Shown here: one piece after another, positions 16,517 to 25,441 of the stretch | Numbering within the stretch: the stretch's first letter is position 1 | How the letters are laid out: each line of letters opens with the position of its first letter | Assembly (NCBI RefSeq): GCF_000337195.1 | Contig: NZ_AOID01000062.1 | Location: 45,246 to 109,245, forward strand | From: Natrinema versiforme JCM 10478 | GTDB taxonomy: Archaea > Halobacteriota > Halobacteria > Halobacteriales > Natrialbaceae | Length of the DNA stretch: 64,000 bases | Reading direction: 5' to 3' | The notes under the pieces: generated by a model | What the model was told of the DNA's origin: nothing | The model's input: only the letters and a program-made list of their open reading frames with translations | Database searches by the model: none | Program-made: the position numbers and the translations under genes

Positions 16517-17293
16517 ATGACGGACGACGGCCCTCGCCCGGTCAAGACGACGAAAGCATCGATCGCGCTCGTTCGCGCGGTCCACGACAGCGACGGCGCG
16601 ACGCTGAGCGAGTTGGCAGATCGCCTCGAGATGGCAAAGAGCACCGTCCACAACCACCTCCACACGCTGGTCGACGAGGGATTCCTCGTCCGCGACGGCG
16701 ATACCTACCACATCGGGCTCCAGTTTCTCCCGTTCAGCGAGCACGCGCGCACCCGCAATCCGCTGTACGCACCGGCTCGACGGCGCGTCTATGCTCTGGC
16801 CGAACAGACGGGCAACGAAGCCGACTTCATCGTCGAAGAGAACGGCCGCGCCTACTCCCTCGAGTACGCGATCGGTGAGTCCTCTCGTGGGGGGCTGCCG
16901 GAATCGAGTCCGTTCCGGGCGGGCAACCGCTTTCACATGCACAACTGCGCCTCGGGAAAAGCCATGCTGGCCTCGATGCCCGAATCGCGCGTTCGAGAGA
17001 TCGTCGACCGATGGGGGCTTCCTGGCACGACCGAACACACGATCACCGCGGAATCGGCCCTCTTCGACGAACTCGAGACGATCCGCGACCGCGGATACGC
17101 GACGAACGATGAGGAATTGATCGACGGCTACCGATCAATCGGCGCGTCGGTAACGAGCCCCGACGGCGACGTGATCGGCGCGTTCTCCATCGGCGGCCCG
17201 ACCTACCGCATGGCCGTCGATGAGGCGACGACCGAGGAGATCGCACAACTACTGAGCGAGGAAATCGACGCGCTCGAGGCGGGCCTCTTCTGA
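16517..17293 (+). CDS. IclR family transcriptional regulator
   Basis: 258 residues from the ATG at 16517 (MTDDGPRPVKTT). The N-terminal winged helix reads TLSELADRLEMAKSTVHNHLHTLVDEGFL; the C-terminal effector domain includes FHMHNCASGKAMLASMP, the mid-domain ETIRDRGYATNDEELIDGYRSIGA and the ending DGDVIGAFSIGGPTYRM. IclR proteins bind small carbon compounds and control nearby catabolic operons. Its convergent neighbour is an aldehyde dehydrogenase of a probable quaternary-amine cluster. Two further complete IclR genes lie at 22856 and 33620. A 20-base palindrome follows the stop codon at once. Confidence 0.93.
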   Translation: MTDDGPRPVKTTKASIALVRAVHDSDGATLSELADRLEMAKSTVHNHLHTLVDEGFLVRDGDTYHIGLQFLPFSEHARTRNPLYAPARRRVYALAEQTGNEADFIVEENGRAYSLEYAIGESSRGGLPESSPFRAGNRFHMHNCASGKAMLASMPESRVREIVDRWGLPGTTEHTITAESALFDELETIRDRGYATNDEELIDGYRSIGASVTSPDGDVIGAFSIGGPTYRMAVDEATTEEIAQLLSEEIDALEAGLF

Positions 17294-17300
17294 TCTGTTC

Positions 17301-17320
17301 TTACATACATATGTGTGTAA
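17301..17320. promoter_or_regulatory. 20-bp palindrome, member of a TTACA-N10-TGTAA family
   Basis: TTACATACATATGTGTGTAA matches its own reverse complement at all but two symmetric positions. It lies 8 bases after the IclR stop codon, between convergent genes. Two sites of the same length and form lie at 25301-25320 and 33545-33564. It may be an operator of an IclR-type protein or part of a termination or silencing signal. Confidence 0.45.
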
Positions 17321-17464
17321 TTGCTTCTCTAGGGAACGGGACACAGTATCGCCTCAGCCCGCCCCATCCGATAGACCGAGCGAAACACGGCGGCGTGCGC
17401 CGAGAGAAACAACTGGAGCGACGAGCAGCGGTCGACCACTGGTAACTGGCGTGTCGACCGCTGT

Positions 17465-18979
17465 TTACAGTGACGGTTCGTCTATGTTCGTGTAGACGGT
17501 CTTCGTCTGTCGATAGTGATCGAGCGCCTCCTCGCCTAAGTCCCGCCCCACGCCCGATTGCTTCACACCGCCGTAGGGCGCGTCCGGCAGGATCGGTCCG
17601 TACTCGTTTACGTACACGACGCCGGCCTCGAGATCGGCCGCGGCGTTGTGGGCGAGCGACGTCCGCTCGGTTCCGATGCCGGCAGCCAGTCCGTACTCGG
17701 TGTCGTTGGCCATCTCGATCGCCTCGTCGTACTCGCTGAACGATAACACCGTTTGCACCGGCCCGAAGATCTCCTCCCTCGCGATCCGCATTTCAGGTGT
17801 CACGTCGGTGAAGACGGTCGGCTCCACGTACCACCCGTCCTCGAGGTCGGGATCGTCGGGTCGACCCCCGCCGAATGCGAGCGTCGCGCCCTCCCGCTGC
17901 CCGGTATCGATGTACTCCGAGACGGTTTCGTACTGTGACGCGGTCGTCAGCGGCCCCAGCGTCGTCTCCGGATCGAGCGGATCGCCGATCACGTGCGATC
18001 GTGCAATCTCGAGGAATCGGTCGAGGAATTCGTCGTAGACGTCCTCGTGGACGATCGCCCGTGAGAACGCGTCACATATCTCCCCCGTACTGTAGAAGAT
18101 GCCGTCGGCGACGGCGTTGGCGGCGCGGTCGAGATCCGCGTCCGGGAAGACGATAAACGGCGACTTGCTGCCGAGCTCGAGGGTTACCGGCGTCACGGTC
18201 TCGGCGGCGCGTTCCATCACTTGCCGGCCGACCGCGGAACTTCCGGTGAACGACACCTTCCGAATGCCGTCGTGGTCCGCGATCGCACCGCCGACACCGG
18301 CTCCCGATCCCGGAACGACGTTGATGACGCCGTCGGGGAAGATTGCCTTCGAGAGCTGTGCGATCCTGATCGTCGTCAGCGGCGTGGCTTTCGCCGGCTT
18401 GAGGACTGCCGTGTTTCCGGCGGCCAGCGCCGGTCCGAGTTTCCACGCCGCGACCCACGCCGGAAAGTTCCACGGAACGATCCCGCCGACGACGCCGAAG
18501 GGTTCGTGCCGGGTATAGAGGTGGACGTCCTCGCCGGTGGGGACGTGGGCGCCCCGCTGGGTGCGGGCAAGCGACGCGTAGTACTCGAGGGTCCGTATCA
18601 TTCCCTCGACTTCTCCGCGTGCGTCGCCGATCGGCTTCCCGGTATCGAGCGACTCGAGGAGCGTGAGTTCCTCGAGGTGATCCGCTAAGACGCCGGCCCA
18701 CTCTCGGATCGCGGCGGCGCGATCCGCAGGGCCGGCGGTACTCCACTCGTCGTCGAACGCGTCCCACGCGGCGTCGACCGCCGTATCCACGTCCGTAGAC
18801 GTACACATCGCCACGTCCACGATCGGATCATCGGTAACGGGATCCCGCGGCGCGAACTGATCCGTGCCGGCGTACGTCTCACCGTCGATCCAGCCGGCGA
18901 ACTCGAGATTAGCGGTCGCTCGCTCGTGGGCGTTCAGATGTCGGTCTCGGATGTCGCTCTCGATACCGTTAGCTCCCAT
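17465..18979 (-). CDS. Aldehyde dehydrogenase, betaine-aldehyde-dehydrogenase-like
   Basis: 504 residues from the ATG at 18979 (MGANGIESD). A TATA-like ACATTTATTAC lies about 30 bases upstream (19006-19016), so translation is near-leaderless. Motifs include VPWNFPAWVAAWKLGPALAAGNTAVLKP (in part), FTGSSAVG, Glu in LELGSKSP, catalytic Cys302 in GEICDAF, and EEIFGPVQ. The general type matches betaine aldehyde and related semialdehyde dehydrogenases. It lies downstream of an OpuC-type importer on the same strand, 231 bases away, which suggests oxidation of an aldehyde derived from an imported quaternary amine. No choline dehydrogenase or monooxygenase accompanies it, so the substrate is open. Confidence 0.9.
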   Translation of the reverse strand: MGANGIESDIRDRHLNAHERATANLEFAGWIDGETYAGTDQFAPRDPVTDDPIVDVAMCTSTDVDTAVDAAWDAFDDEWSTAGPADRAAAIREWAGVLADHLEELTLLESLDTGKPIGDARGEVEGMIRTLEYYASLARTQRGAHVPTGEDVHLYTRHEPFGVVGGIVPWNFPAWVAAWKLGPALAAGNTAVLKPAKATPLTTIRIAQLSKAIFPDGVINVVPGSGAGVGGAIADHDGIRKVSFTGSSAVGRQVMERAAETVTPVTLELGSKSPFIVFPDADLDRAANAVADGIFYSTGEICDAFSRAIVHEDVYDEFLDRFLEIARSHVIGDPLDPETTLGPLTTASQYETVSEYIDTGQREGATLAFGGGRPDDPDLEDGWYVEPTVFTDVTPEMRIAREEIFGPVQTVLSFSEYDEAIEMANDTEYGLAAGIGTERTSLAHNAAADLEAGVVYVNEYGPILPDAPYGGVKQSGVGRDLGEEALDHYRQTKTVYTNIDEPSL

Positions 18980-19210
18980 AGTCACCCTCACTTCCGCGAC
19001 GGTAGTAATAAATGTTAGCACGGAACATGGCCTTCGGCGAGCGAGTCGAATCGGAACAGCCGCCCACGGCGACGGTTCGTCCACTGAGCACAGTGTGGTC
19101 TAGGGGGGCGGGCCGGTCTACCGGTGACGAAACACGTCCCCTAGAGAGACTGATAGCTCGAGGGAGTTCGCCATCCGGTTCGTCTCCGGGGGAAGACCAT
19201 CTCGAATCGA

Positions 19211-19882
19211 TCATACTGCTGCAGTTTGGCCGCCGGAATCGCTGCGCAACTGCCGTTCGATACCGGCCAGTGCGAGGTCGAGCGTTATCGCGAGGACTGC
19301 GCCGACGAGCGCTCCTGCGAACACCTGCGACATGTCGAAGAGGTCGATGCCGCTGATCACCCACCGGCCCAGGCCACCGGCACCGATGAAAAAGGCGAGG
19401 TAGGCGGTCCCGACGTTGATGACCGTGCTCGTTCGAATGCCGGCGAAAATGACGGGAAACGCGATCGGAAGTTGGATGCGAACGAGCAGTTCGTTGTCCG
19501 TCATTCCCATCCCTCGCGCCGCATCGAGCGTGCTCTGCTCGATGCCGTCGATCCCCGCGATCGTGTTCGTCAGGATCGGGAGAAGCGCGTACACGAACAG
19601 CGCGACGACAGCCGGTCGAAACCCCAATCCGAGTATCGGGAACATGAGCGCGATCACGGCTAGCGACGGGATCGTCTGCGCGACGTTTCCCGCGGCCATG
19701 ATCGGTTCCCGTGCGCGCTCGTATCTCACCGCGAGGACGCCGAGCGGCACCGCGATGGCGATGGCCGCCAGCTCGGAGACCAACACCAGCTTGAGATGCT
19801 GTACGAGCAGCCCGAGCGCCTGATCGGAGTTGGCGACGAGGTACCGGATTCCCTCGAGTACGGTCGTACTCACACCAGCCAT
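19211..19882 (-). CDS. Osmoprotectant/quaternary-amine ABC transporter permease (OpuC type), subunit 1
   Basis: 223 residues with about five or six membrane spans. The BPD transport domain loop is visible as STLDAARGMGMTDNELLVRIQLPIAFPVIFAGIRT, the EAA-like motif that contacts the ATPase. Family members import glycine betaine, choline, carnitine or proline betaine. It starts 2 bases after the ATPase gene and is the last gene of a four-gene operon (binding protein, permease, ATPase, permease). Confidence 0.92.
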   Translation of the reverse strand: MAGVSTTVLEGIRYLVANSDQALGLLVQHLKLVLVSELAAIAIAVPLGVLAVRYERAREPIMAAGNVAQTIPSLAVIALMFPILGLGFRPAVVALFVYALLPILTNTIAGIDGIEQSTLDAARGMGMTDNELLVRIQLPIAFPVIFAGIRTSTVINVGTAYLAFFIGAGGLGRWVISGIDLFDMSQVFAGALVGAVLAITLDLALAGIERQLRSDSGGQTAAV

Positions 19883-19883
19883 G

Positions 19884-20885
19884 CTACGCGCCCTCCGTTC
19901 CGTCGCGGAAATGTGATCTGATTCCCGATTCCGTGATCACGCCGACGACCTCGCCATCCTCGACGACTGGCGACATACTGCGATCCGCCTCGAGCAGCGT
20001 GATAAACGACGATCGGAGATCCGTCGAGGGCGACGGCGGATCGGACAGTCGCTCGCCCCCGTCGGCGGCCGCAGCGGTTCCGCCCACATCGTCGAACTGA
20101 TCGGCGTGTGCCTCGACCGGGTCCATGACATCGGAGACCGGCGTGATACTCAACTGTTTCAACAGCCTGTTCTCGCCGATAAAGTCCTCGACGAACTCCG
20201 TCGCCGGATTCGCGAGTATCTCGTGGGGCGTATCGTATTGGACGATCTCGCCGACATCGAAGATCGCGATCTTGTCACCCATCTTCAGCGCTTCGTTGAT
20301 GCTGTGCGTGACGAAGATGATCGTCGTATTGATCCGGTCTTGGATCGCGAGGAACTCGTCTTGAAGGTCGTCCCGCGTGATCGGGTCGAGCGCGCCGAAC
20401 GGTTCGTCCATGAGGAGGACGTCCGGATCCGCGGCGAGCGCTCGCGCGACCCCGACGCGTTGGCGCTGTCCGCCCGACAGTTCCGTGGGATACTGGTCGC
20501 GAAACTCCCGCGGGAGGGCCATGAGCTCGAGGAGTTCGTCGATACGGTCATCGATACGCGCTTCGTCCCAGCCTTTGAGTTCCGGGACGGTGGCGATGTT
20601 CTCGCCGACGGTCATGTGATCGAAGAGTCCGATCTCTTGGATGACGTATCCGATGTTGCGCCGCAGTTCGATCTCGTCGACCGAGCGGGTGTTCTCGCCG
20701 TCGAAGTAGACGGCTCCATCCGTCGGTTCCTCGAGTCGGTTGACCAGTCGCATCGTCGTCGTCTTTCCGCACCCGGAAGGACCGACGAGGACTGTCGTCG
20801 TTCCTTCTTCGACGGTGAAGCTGATGTCTTCGATCGCTGTCGTTCCGTCCGGGTAAACCTTCGTGACGCTATCGAATTCAATCAT
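19884..20885 (-). CDS. Osmoprotectant/quaternary-amine ABC transporter ATP-binding protein
   Basis: 333 residues. Walker A is GPSGCGKTTT (near residue 35), the signature is LSGGQRQRVGVARAL, Walker B is VLLMDEPFGALDP, and the switch His is in FVTHSINEAL. After the ATPase domain (about residue 240) comes a short region ending in SMSPVVEDGEVVGVITESGI, half of a CBS pair, as in OpuA/OpuC ATPases where CBS domains sense ionic strength. Between them lies an acidic linker typical of haloarchaea. Its start overlaps the second permease by 4 bases. Confidence 0.94.
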   Translation of the reverse strand: MIEFDSVTKVYPDGTTAIEDISFTVEEGTTTVLVGPSGCGKTTTMRLVNRLEEPTDGAVYFDGENTRSVDEIELRRNIGYVIQEIGLFDHMTVGENIATVPELKGWDEARIDDRIDELLELMALPREFRDQYPTELSGGQRQRVGVARALAADPDVLLMDEPFGALDPITRDDLQDEFLAIQDRINTTIIFVTHSINEALKMGDKIAIFDVGEIVQYDTPHEILANPATEFVEDFIGENRLLKQLSITPVSDVMDPVEAHADQFDDVGGTAAAADGGERLSDPPSPSTDLRSSFITLLEADRSMSPVVEDGEVVGVITESGIRSHFRDGTEGA

Positions 20886-21628
20886 TGGTGGGTATTCCTG
20901 ACTGAGAGGAGTGTGGTAAGAAACCGCGTTCCGAGTGCCTGATCGATCGTTTCGCCGTTCCGGAGGCGGAGGTACTGCTCGACGACGCCGAAGGTGTAGT
21001 CGACGGCGAGGGCCAGCAGCGACACGGCGATCGTTGCGACCACGATCATCGTGGTGTTACCGGTCCGAATGCCCTCGAAGATGTACTCTCCTAACCCGTC
21101 CGCGCCGACGTACGCGCCGACCGCTGCAACGCCGATGACGATAACGACGGCGTTGCGAACGCCCGCGAGGATCACCGGCATCGCGATCGGGAGTTGGATT
21201 CGGCGCAGGCGCTGCCGACGCGTCATGCCCAGTCCGCGGCCGGCGCTCAGCGTCGCCTCGTCGATTTTCGTCAGCCCGACGTACGTGTTCCGTATCACCG
21301 GCAGTTGGGAGTACAGGACGAGCGCGAAGATGACCGGCGGGCTCCCGATCCCGAGAAACGGAATGAGGAGGCCGAATAGGGCAAGACTCGGTATCGTCAT
21401 CGCGATTCCTGCGAGCCACAGGATGACCGTTGCTGCGCGATCGTCGTAGGTAGTCGCCACGCCGAGTGTCACGGCGATCGGCACGGCGATCGCGATCGTA
21501 TCCGCCGCGAGCAACGCGTGCTGTATCGTCAGGACGACCAGTTCGTCGAAATGTGTCGCGGCGAAGTCGACGTACTCCGCAACGAGCGCTGGCAGCATCG
21601 CGATCGGTGATGCGAGGAGTGTGGTCAT
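20882..21628 (-). CDS. Osmoprotectant/quaternary-amine ABC transporter permease (OpuC type), subunit 2
   Basis: 248 residues with about six hydrophobic segments and the permease loop TLSAGRGLGMTRRQRLRRIQLPIAMPVILAGVRN. It is a paralogue of the permease at 19211-19882; a heterodimer of the two is expected. It follows the binding-protein gene by only 3 bases and overlaps the ATPase gene by 4, so the operon is compact and translationally coupled. Confidence 0.92.
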   Translation of the reverse strand: MTTLLASPIAMLPALVAEYVDFAATHFDELVVLTIQHALLAADTIAIAVPIAVTLGVATTYDDRAATVILWLAGIAMTIPSLALFGLLIPFLGIGSPPVIFALVLYSQLPVIRNTYVGLTKIDEATLSAGRGLGMTRRQRLRRIQLPIAMPVILAGVRNAVVIVIGVAAVGAYVGADGLGEYIFEGIRTGNTTMIVVATIAVSLLALAVDYTFGVVEQYLRLRNGETIDQALGTRFLTTLLSVRNTHQ

Positions 21629-21631
21629 CCG

Positions 21632-22579
21632 TTATATGAGCCCCTCCTCGCTGAGGTAGTCGCGTGCCACTTCCTGTGGATCCTGGTCCTCGATATCGAC
21701 CCGCTCGTTGATTTCGATCATTTTCTCCTCGGAGTCCAGCGATTCCATCACCGCGTTCAGCGGCGCTTCGATCTCGGGGTACTCGTCCATGACATCTCCG
21801 TTCGCAAGCGGTGCCGGGTTGTACGCCGGGAAGAAATCCTGATCGTCGTCTAGCACCGTGAGATCGTACCGTTTGATCTGTGGGTTCGTGGTAAACACCA
21901 TCCCGATGTCGGCTTCCTCCTCACCGAGTATCTGGTACGTGAGACTCGCGCCGACCTTCTGAACGGACAGGTCCTCGAGGGTGCTCTCGAACCCGTACGC
22001 CGCTGCGAGTCCCGGCCAGCCGTCGGACCGTTCCGCGAACTCGGACCCCAAAACCACCGAGACATCGGTGTTCCCCTCGTTCAGGTACTCGGCGAATTCG
22101 CTGATCGTCTCGAGACCGGTCTCCTCGGCCCACGACGGGCTCACGGCCAGTGCGTAGGTGTTGTCGAACGTCGCCCGCTGGAGGTACTCCAAGCCGTGTT
22201 CCTCCCGCATCTCTTCTTTCGCGCGTTCGTAGAGTTCTTCGGGGTCTCTGGGAACGTCGTCGTGGGTCGGCGGAATCGTCGCCCAGGCACCGCCCGTGTA
22301 GAGGAAGTAAAGGGCGATCTCGCCGCTTTTGACCGCCTCGAAGCACTGCATCGAGCCGCCGAGTGACGTCTCGTCGCCGATCGAGAGATCGGTATTCTCC
22401 CTGAGCGTTTCGTACCCCATGTATCCGAGGAGTTTCGCCTCGGACCACTGCATCGATCCGACGGCGATATCCTGTTCGCTACCGGTAATGACGCTACTAC
22501 AACCGGCGATCGCGCCCGTCGTCACTGCAGTTGCGGCTGCAGCGCTCTGTCGTACCACGTCACGCCTTGTGCTAACCAT
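21632..22579 (-). CDS. Substrate-binding lipoprotein of OpuC-type ABC transporter
   Basis: 315 residues from the ATG at 22579. The N-terminus has a Tat-like twin arginine (STRRDVVRQ), an alanine-rich helix and a lipobox ending AGCSS, so the mature protein is lipid-anchored outside the cell. The body is an OpuAC-type fold: GSMQWSEAKLLGYMGYETL, LGGSMQCFEAVKSGEIALYFLYTGGAW, then the second lobe with DIGMVFTTNPQIKRY. Several Trp/Tyr residues could form the aromatic cage for a trimethylammonium group. A TATA-like ATTTTAATAG occurs about 20-30 bases upstream. An IclR gene is divergent from it and is its probable regulator. Confidence 0.92.
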   Translation of the reverse strand: MVSTRRDVVRQSAAAATAVTTGAIAGCSSVITGSEQDIAVGSMQWSEAKLLGYMGYETLRENTDLSIGDETSLGGSMQCFEAVKSGEIALYFLYTGGAWATIPPTHDDVPRDPEELYERAKEEMREEHGLEYLQRATFDNTYALAVSPSWAEETGLETISEFAEYLNEGNTDVSVVLGSEFAERSDGWPGLAAAYGFESTLEDLSVQKVGASLTYQILGEEEADIGMVFTTNPQIKRYDLTVLDDDQDFFPAYNPAPLANGDVMDEYPEIEAPLNAVMESLDSEEKMIEINERVDIEDQDPQEVARDYLSEEGLI

Positions 22580-22855
22580 ACCCGAACACATTCCCTACCG
22601 GCTATTAAAATTTCGGGTTGAACATCATATCTCGAGTTACAGAGGTACGTGTCCGGATATCCAAACCACCACTTATTCGATTTCCATGAAAACGGGTCAG
22701 GACTGGACGCCGAACGAGTAGCGATTCGAGTTCGATCCCGTCACACCCCGACTCGTTCGAGCGTCTCACGGAAACGTCCGCTCCGAACGATGCCGGTTCG
22801 GCTTCCGTCCTCCGGAACAACATTTATCTAATATGTTACCGCTAGTAGTCGAGAA

Positions 22856-23629
22856 ATGAGTAACAAAGCACAGAATCCGGTCAAAGCCCTCATCACGACG
22901 AACGAAGTAATCGAAGCGCTCGACGAACTCGACGGGGGACGGGTCACCGATATCGCCGCCCACATCGACCGACCGCAAAGCGTCGTCCACAATCATCTGA
23001 CGACCCTGCAGCAACTCGAGTACGTCGTCAAATCCGGCAACGAATACGAACTGGGCCTGCGGTTCCTCGCGTTCGGTGAACGCGTCCGCCACCGGCTGGA
23101 ACTCTACGAGATCGCGCGACCCGAAATTGAGCGGCTGGCGGACCGTACGGGGGAGTTGATCACGCTGCTGGTCGAAGAACACGGCCGGGGCGTCTATCTG
23201 GATATCGGCCAAGGCAGCAGCGATATTCAGTACCCCGCGATTCCGGGCAACCGGATCCACCTCCACTGCTCGGCCGTCGGCAAGGCGATCCTCGCGCAGC
23301 TCCCGGACGAAACCGTCGACGAGATACTCGATCGACACGGGCTCCCACCGCAGTCGTCACAGACCATCACCGAACGGGAGGAACTGTACCGCGAACTCGA
23401 GACGGTCCGAAAGAAAGGGCTCGCGTTCGATATGGAGGAGTTTCGGGACGGACTCCGATCGGTTGGCGCGCCGATTACGCGACGGGACGGCGGCGTGATC
23501 GGTGCGGTCAGCATCGCGGGGCCGGCACATCGGATGAAGGAGACGCGACTCAAACAGGAACTCCCCGAGGTGCTTCGGCAATCAGTAAACGTAATCGAAT
23601 TGAATATAAATGATCCGGACGTGCGATGA
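22856..23629 (+). CDS. IclR family transcriptional regulator
   Basis: 257 residues. HTH: VTDIAAHIDRPQSVVHNHLTTLQQLEYV. Effector domain: GNRIHLHCSAVGKAILAQLPDE, ELETVRKKGLAFDMEEFRDGLRSVGAPI, and GAVSIAGPAHRM. It is divergent from the quaternary-amine importer, with about 275 bases between the starts, and is convergent with the Rieske/amidohydrolase pair. An AT-rich stretch at 22821-22840 (ACATTTATCTAATATGTTA) is itself partly palindromic and overlaps its promoter, so autoregulation is plausible. Confidence 0.93.
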   Translation: MSNKAQNPVKALITTNEVIEALDELDGGRVTDIAAHIDRPQSVVHNHLTTLQQLEYVVKSGNEYELGLRFLAFGERVRHRLELYEIARPEIERLADRTGELITLLVEEHGRGVYLDIGQGSSDIQYPAIPGNRIHLHCSAVGKAILAQLPDETVDEILDRHGLPPQSSQTITEREELYRELETVRKKGLAFDMEEFRDGLRSVGAPITRRDGGVIGAVSIAGPAHRMKETRLKQELPEVLRQSVNVIELNINDPDVR

Positions 23630-23647
23630 TATGACGACGTCGCTCGC

Positions 23648-24013
23648 TTACAGCGAAACGACGACGCTGCCGTTTTCGACGCGAACCGGGTGGGAAGGAA
23701 GCCGCGTTCCGTCCTTGGAGAGACAGTCTCCCGTCGGAATGTCGTACTCCCAGCCGTGCCACGGACAGTTGAGAACCTCGCCTTCCTTACACCAGTCCAG
23801 GGACACGGTCAGGTCGTCCCGTTCGAAGGTCGCCTCGGCCGTTCCGGTGACGCTGCCCTCACAGGCCGGCCCACCTTGGTGTGCACACCAGTTCGTATAC
23901 GCGTGATAGTCGCCGTTGACCCTGAACAGCGCGATCTCTCTGCCTTCCACTTCGACGAGTTTTCGATCGCCGTCCTCGAGTTCGTCGACTGCTGCGATTG
24001 TGTGGTCCCCCAT
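23648..24013 (-). CDS. Rieske [2Fe-2S] ferredoxin-like protein
   Basis: 121 residues, a single Rieske domain. The cluster ligands are visible in CAHQGGP (Cys, His) and CPWHGWEYD (Cys, His). Stand-alone Rieske proteins carry electrons to ring-hydroxylating or demethylating oxygenases. Here no oxygenase alpha subunit lies next to it; instead it starts 2 bases after an amidohydrolase gene. It ends close to the convergent IclR gene. The partner may be encoded elsewhere, or the pair may form a small separate module. Confidence 0.92.
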   Translation of the reverse strand: MGDHTIAAVDELEDGDRKLVEVEGREIALFRVNGDYHAYTNWCAHQGGPACEGSVTGTAEATFERDDLTVSLDWCKEGEVLNCPWHGWEYDIPTGDCLSKDGTRLPSHPVRVENGSVVVSL

Positions 24014-24015
24014 GG

Positions 24016-25089
24016 TTAGATATTCAGTCCGAACGCCTCGACCGGCGTCTCGTACAGCACCTTCCGTCGCTCTTCGGGCGTGAAGTAGTGCTGGAGGTAC
24101 TTATCCATCTCCTCGAGGTGATCGAAGTCCCAGTGGGGGTAATCGGTCGCGAACATGAGCATGTCGGCACCGAGGGTTTCGATGAGCCGTTTCATGTCGT
24201 CCCCGTTGTTGGGTTCGCCCAACGGCTGGGACGCGACGTAGAACTGGTCGCGGACGTACTCCTCCGGCGACTGCTCTAAGAGCGGCACTTCGCTGCGTCG
24301 CATTCGGTAGATCTTGTTCATTCGATGCATCATGTACGGTACCCAGCCGATTCCGGCCTCCAAGAAGACGAAATTGAGGTCGGGGAATTTCGCGGGGACG
24401 CCCTCACCGAGGAGACTCGACATCGCCGCCATCTGTTGCCACGCGTGGCCGAGCGTCTGCACCTCGAAGTAGTTGTTGAACCCCTTGTTGTGGTGGGGAA
24501 AGTCGAACATGAACTCGTCGCCGTTTCCGTGAAACACGACCGAGAGATCGTTGTCCGCCGCGGCTTTGTATATCGGATCGTTCGACGGATCGCCGACCGG
24601 TGGGTATTCGCCGCTGGTGCCGATGTAGATGCCGACGATCTGATCTTCATCGGCGACGCGGTTGATCTCCGCGGCGGCTTCCTGCGGTTTCTGCGTGGCG
24701 ATCGCCGCCAGCCCGAGGAAATCGTAATCGTCCAAGAAGACATCGAGCAGCAGATCGTTGTACGCCCGCATGAGGTTCACTGCAAGATCGGGCTGAGAGA
24801 ACTTGCCGAGCGGTTCGAACGTATTGATGATCGGATACTCGATCTGGAAGTCGGCCTGGAACTGTTGAATGTCCTCCGGGTCAGTGAACGTCGAGAAGTG
24901 ATCGTCGATCTTTCCGCCCATGCGCTGATCCCAACTGCTCGACGGAAACACGGGGTGGGGGGAGTCCGTGATGCTCGAGCGGTACGGCTCGTCGAGGTAC
25001 TTCGCGATCCGTTCCTCGTCGACTGTAATGTGAACGTCGGTATCGACGACGGTCGTCTCCGCTACCGAGCCAGGGGTTGCCTGTGTCAT
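24016..25089 (-). CDS. Amidohydrolase-2 family protein (ACMSD/decarboxylase-type)
   Basis: 357 residues from the ATG at 25089 (MTQATPGS); an upstream frame extension is not conserved in character. The N-terminal metal motif is DTDVHITVD, a mid-chain metal His lies in VVFHGNGDEF, and the C-terminal metal Asp is in LMFATDYPHWDF. This is the amidohydrolase-2 clade that includes aromatic-acid decarboxylases, hydrolases and hydratases. A TATA-like TTATATGATC sits about 25 bases upstream. The Rieske gene follows 2 bases later, so the two act together, perhaps on an aromatic or quaternary-amine-derived compound. The exact reaction cannot be set. Confidence 0.88.
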   Translation of the reverse strand: MTQATPGSVAETTVVDTDVHITVDEERIAKYLDEPYRSSITDSPHPVFPSSSWDQRMGGKIDDHFSTFTDPEDIQQFQADFQIEYPIINTFEPLGKFSQPDLAVNLMRAYNDLLLDVFLDDYDFLGLAAIATQKPQEAAAEINRVADEDQIVGIYIGTSGEYPPVGDPSNDPIYKAAADNDLSVVFHGNGDEFMFDFPHHNKGFNNYFEVQTLGHAWQQMAAMSSLLGEGVPAKFPDLNFVFLEAGIGWVPYMMHRMNKIYRMRRSEVPLLEQSPEEYVRDQFYVASQPLGEPNNGDDMKRLIETLGADMLMFATDYPHWDFDHLEEMDKYLQHYFTPEERRKVLYETPVEAFGLNI

Positions 25090-25441
25090 ACGTACACACA
25101 GAATCGTAGCGATCATATAAGGGTTATCCCCGAATGTCGATCGTTTCGTCGCTCCGAAGCGACTCGCACTCGAATCGTAGCATACGGCGGCAAAACGCGT
25201 CGGATTGGGTTTCAAACAGCTGTATTCCCGTCCGTTACCGCGTCGACATGGCCGATTCTGAATCACCGAACGGCTCGAACGGTTCGAGAGCCGGGAAAGT
25301 TTACAGAACTATGTGTGTAATCGGGTGAAGAACTCACACAGTACTCGGACTCCATCGGGTGGATAGGAAAATTCGGTAATACAGAATATCGCTTCCGCAG
25401 AAGGATTATATATTTCGGGGCTGTAGATGATCCCGATTCGA
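25090..25441. other. Divergent promoter region
   Basis: The region holds promoters for the amidohydrolase (leftward) and the small hypothetical gene (rightward; ATTATATAT at 25404-25412). The palindrome at 25301-25320 lies between them. No gene is supported. Confidence 0.45.
25301..25320. promoter_or_regulatory. 20-bp palindrome, member of a TTACA-N10-TGTAA family
   Basis: TTACAGAACTATGTGTGTAA shares its right half, TATGTGTGTAA, exactly with the site at 17301-17320 and has the same TTACA start and 20-base length. It lies 212 bases upstream of the amidohydrolase and 122 bases upstream of the hypothetical gene. A nearby IclR protein is a candidate binder. Confidence 0.45.
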
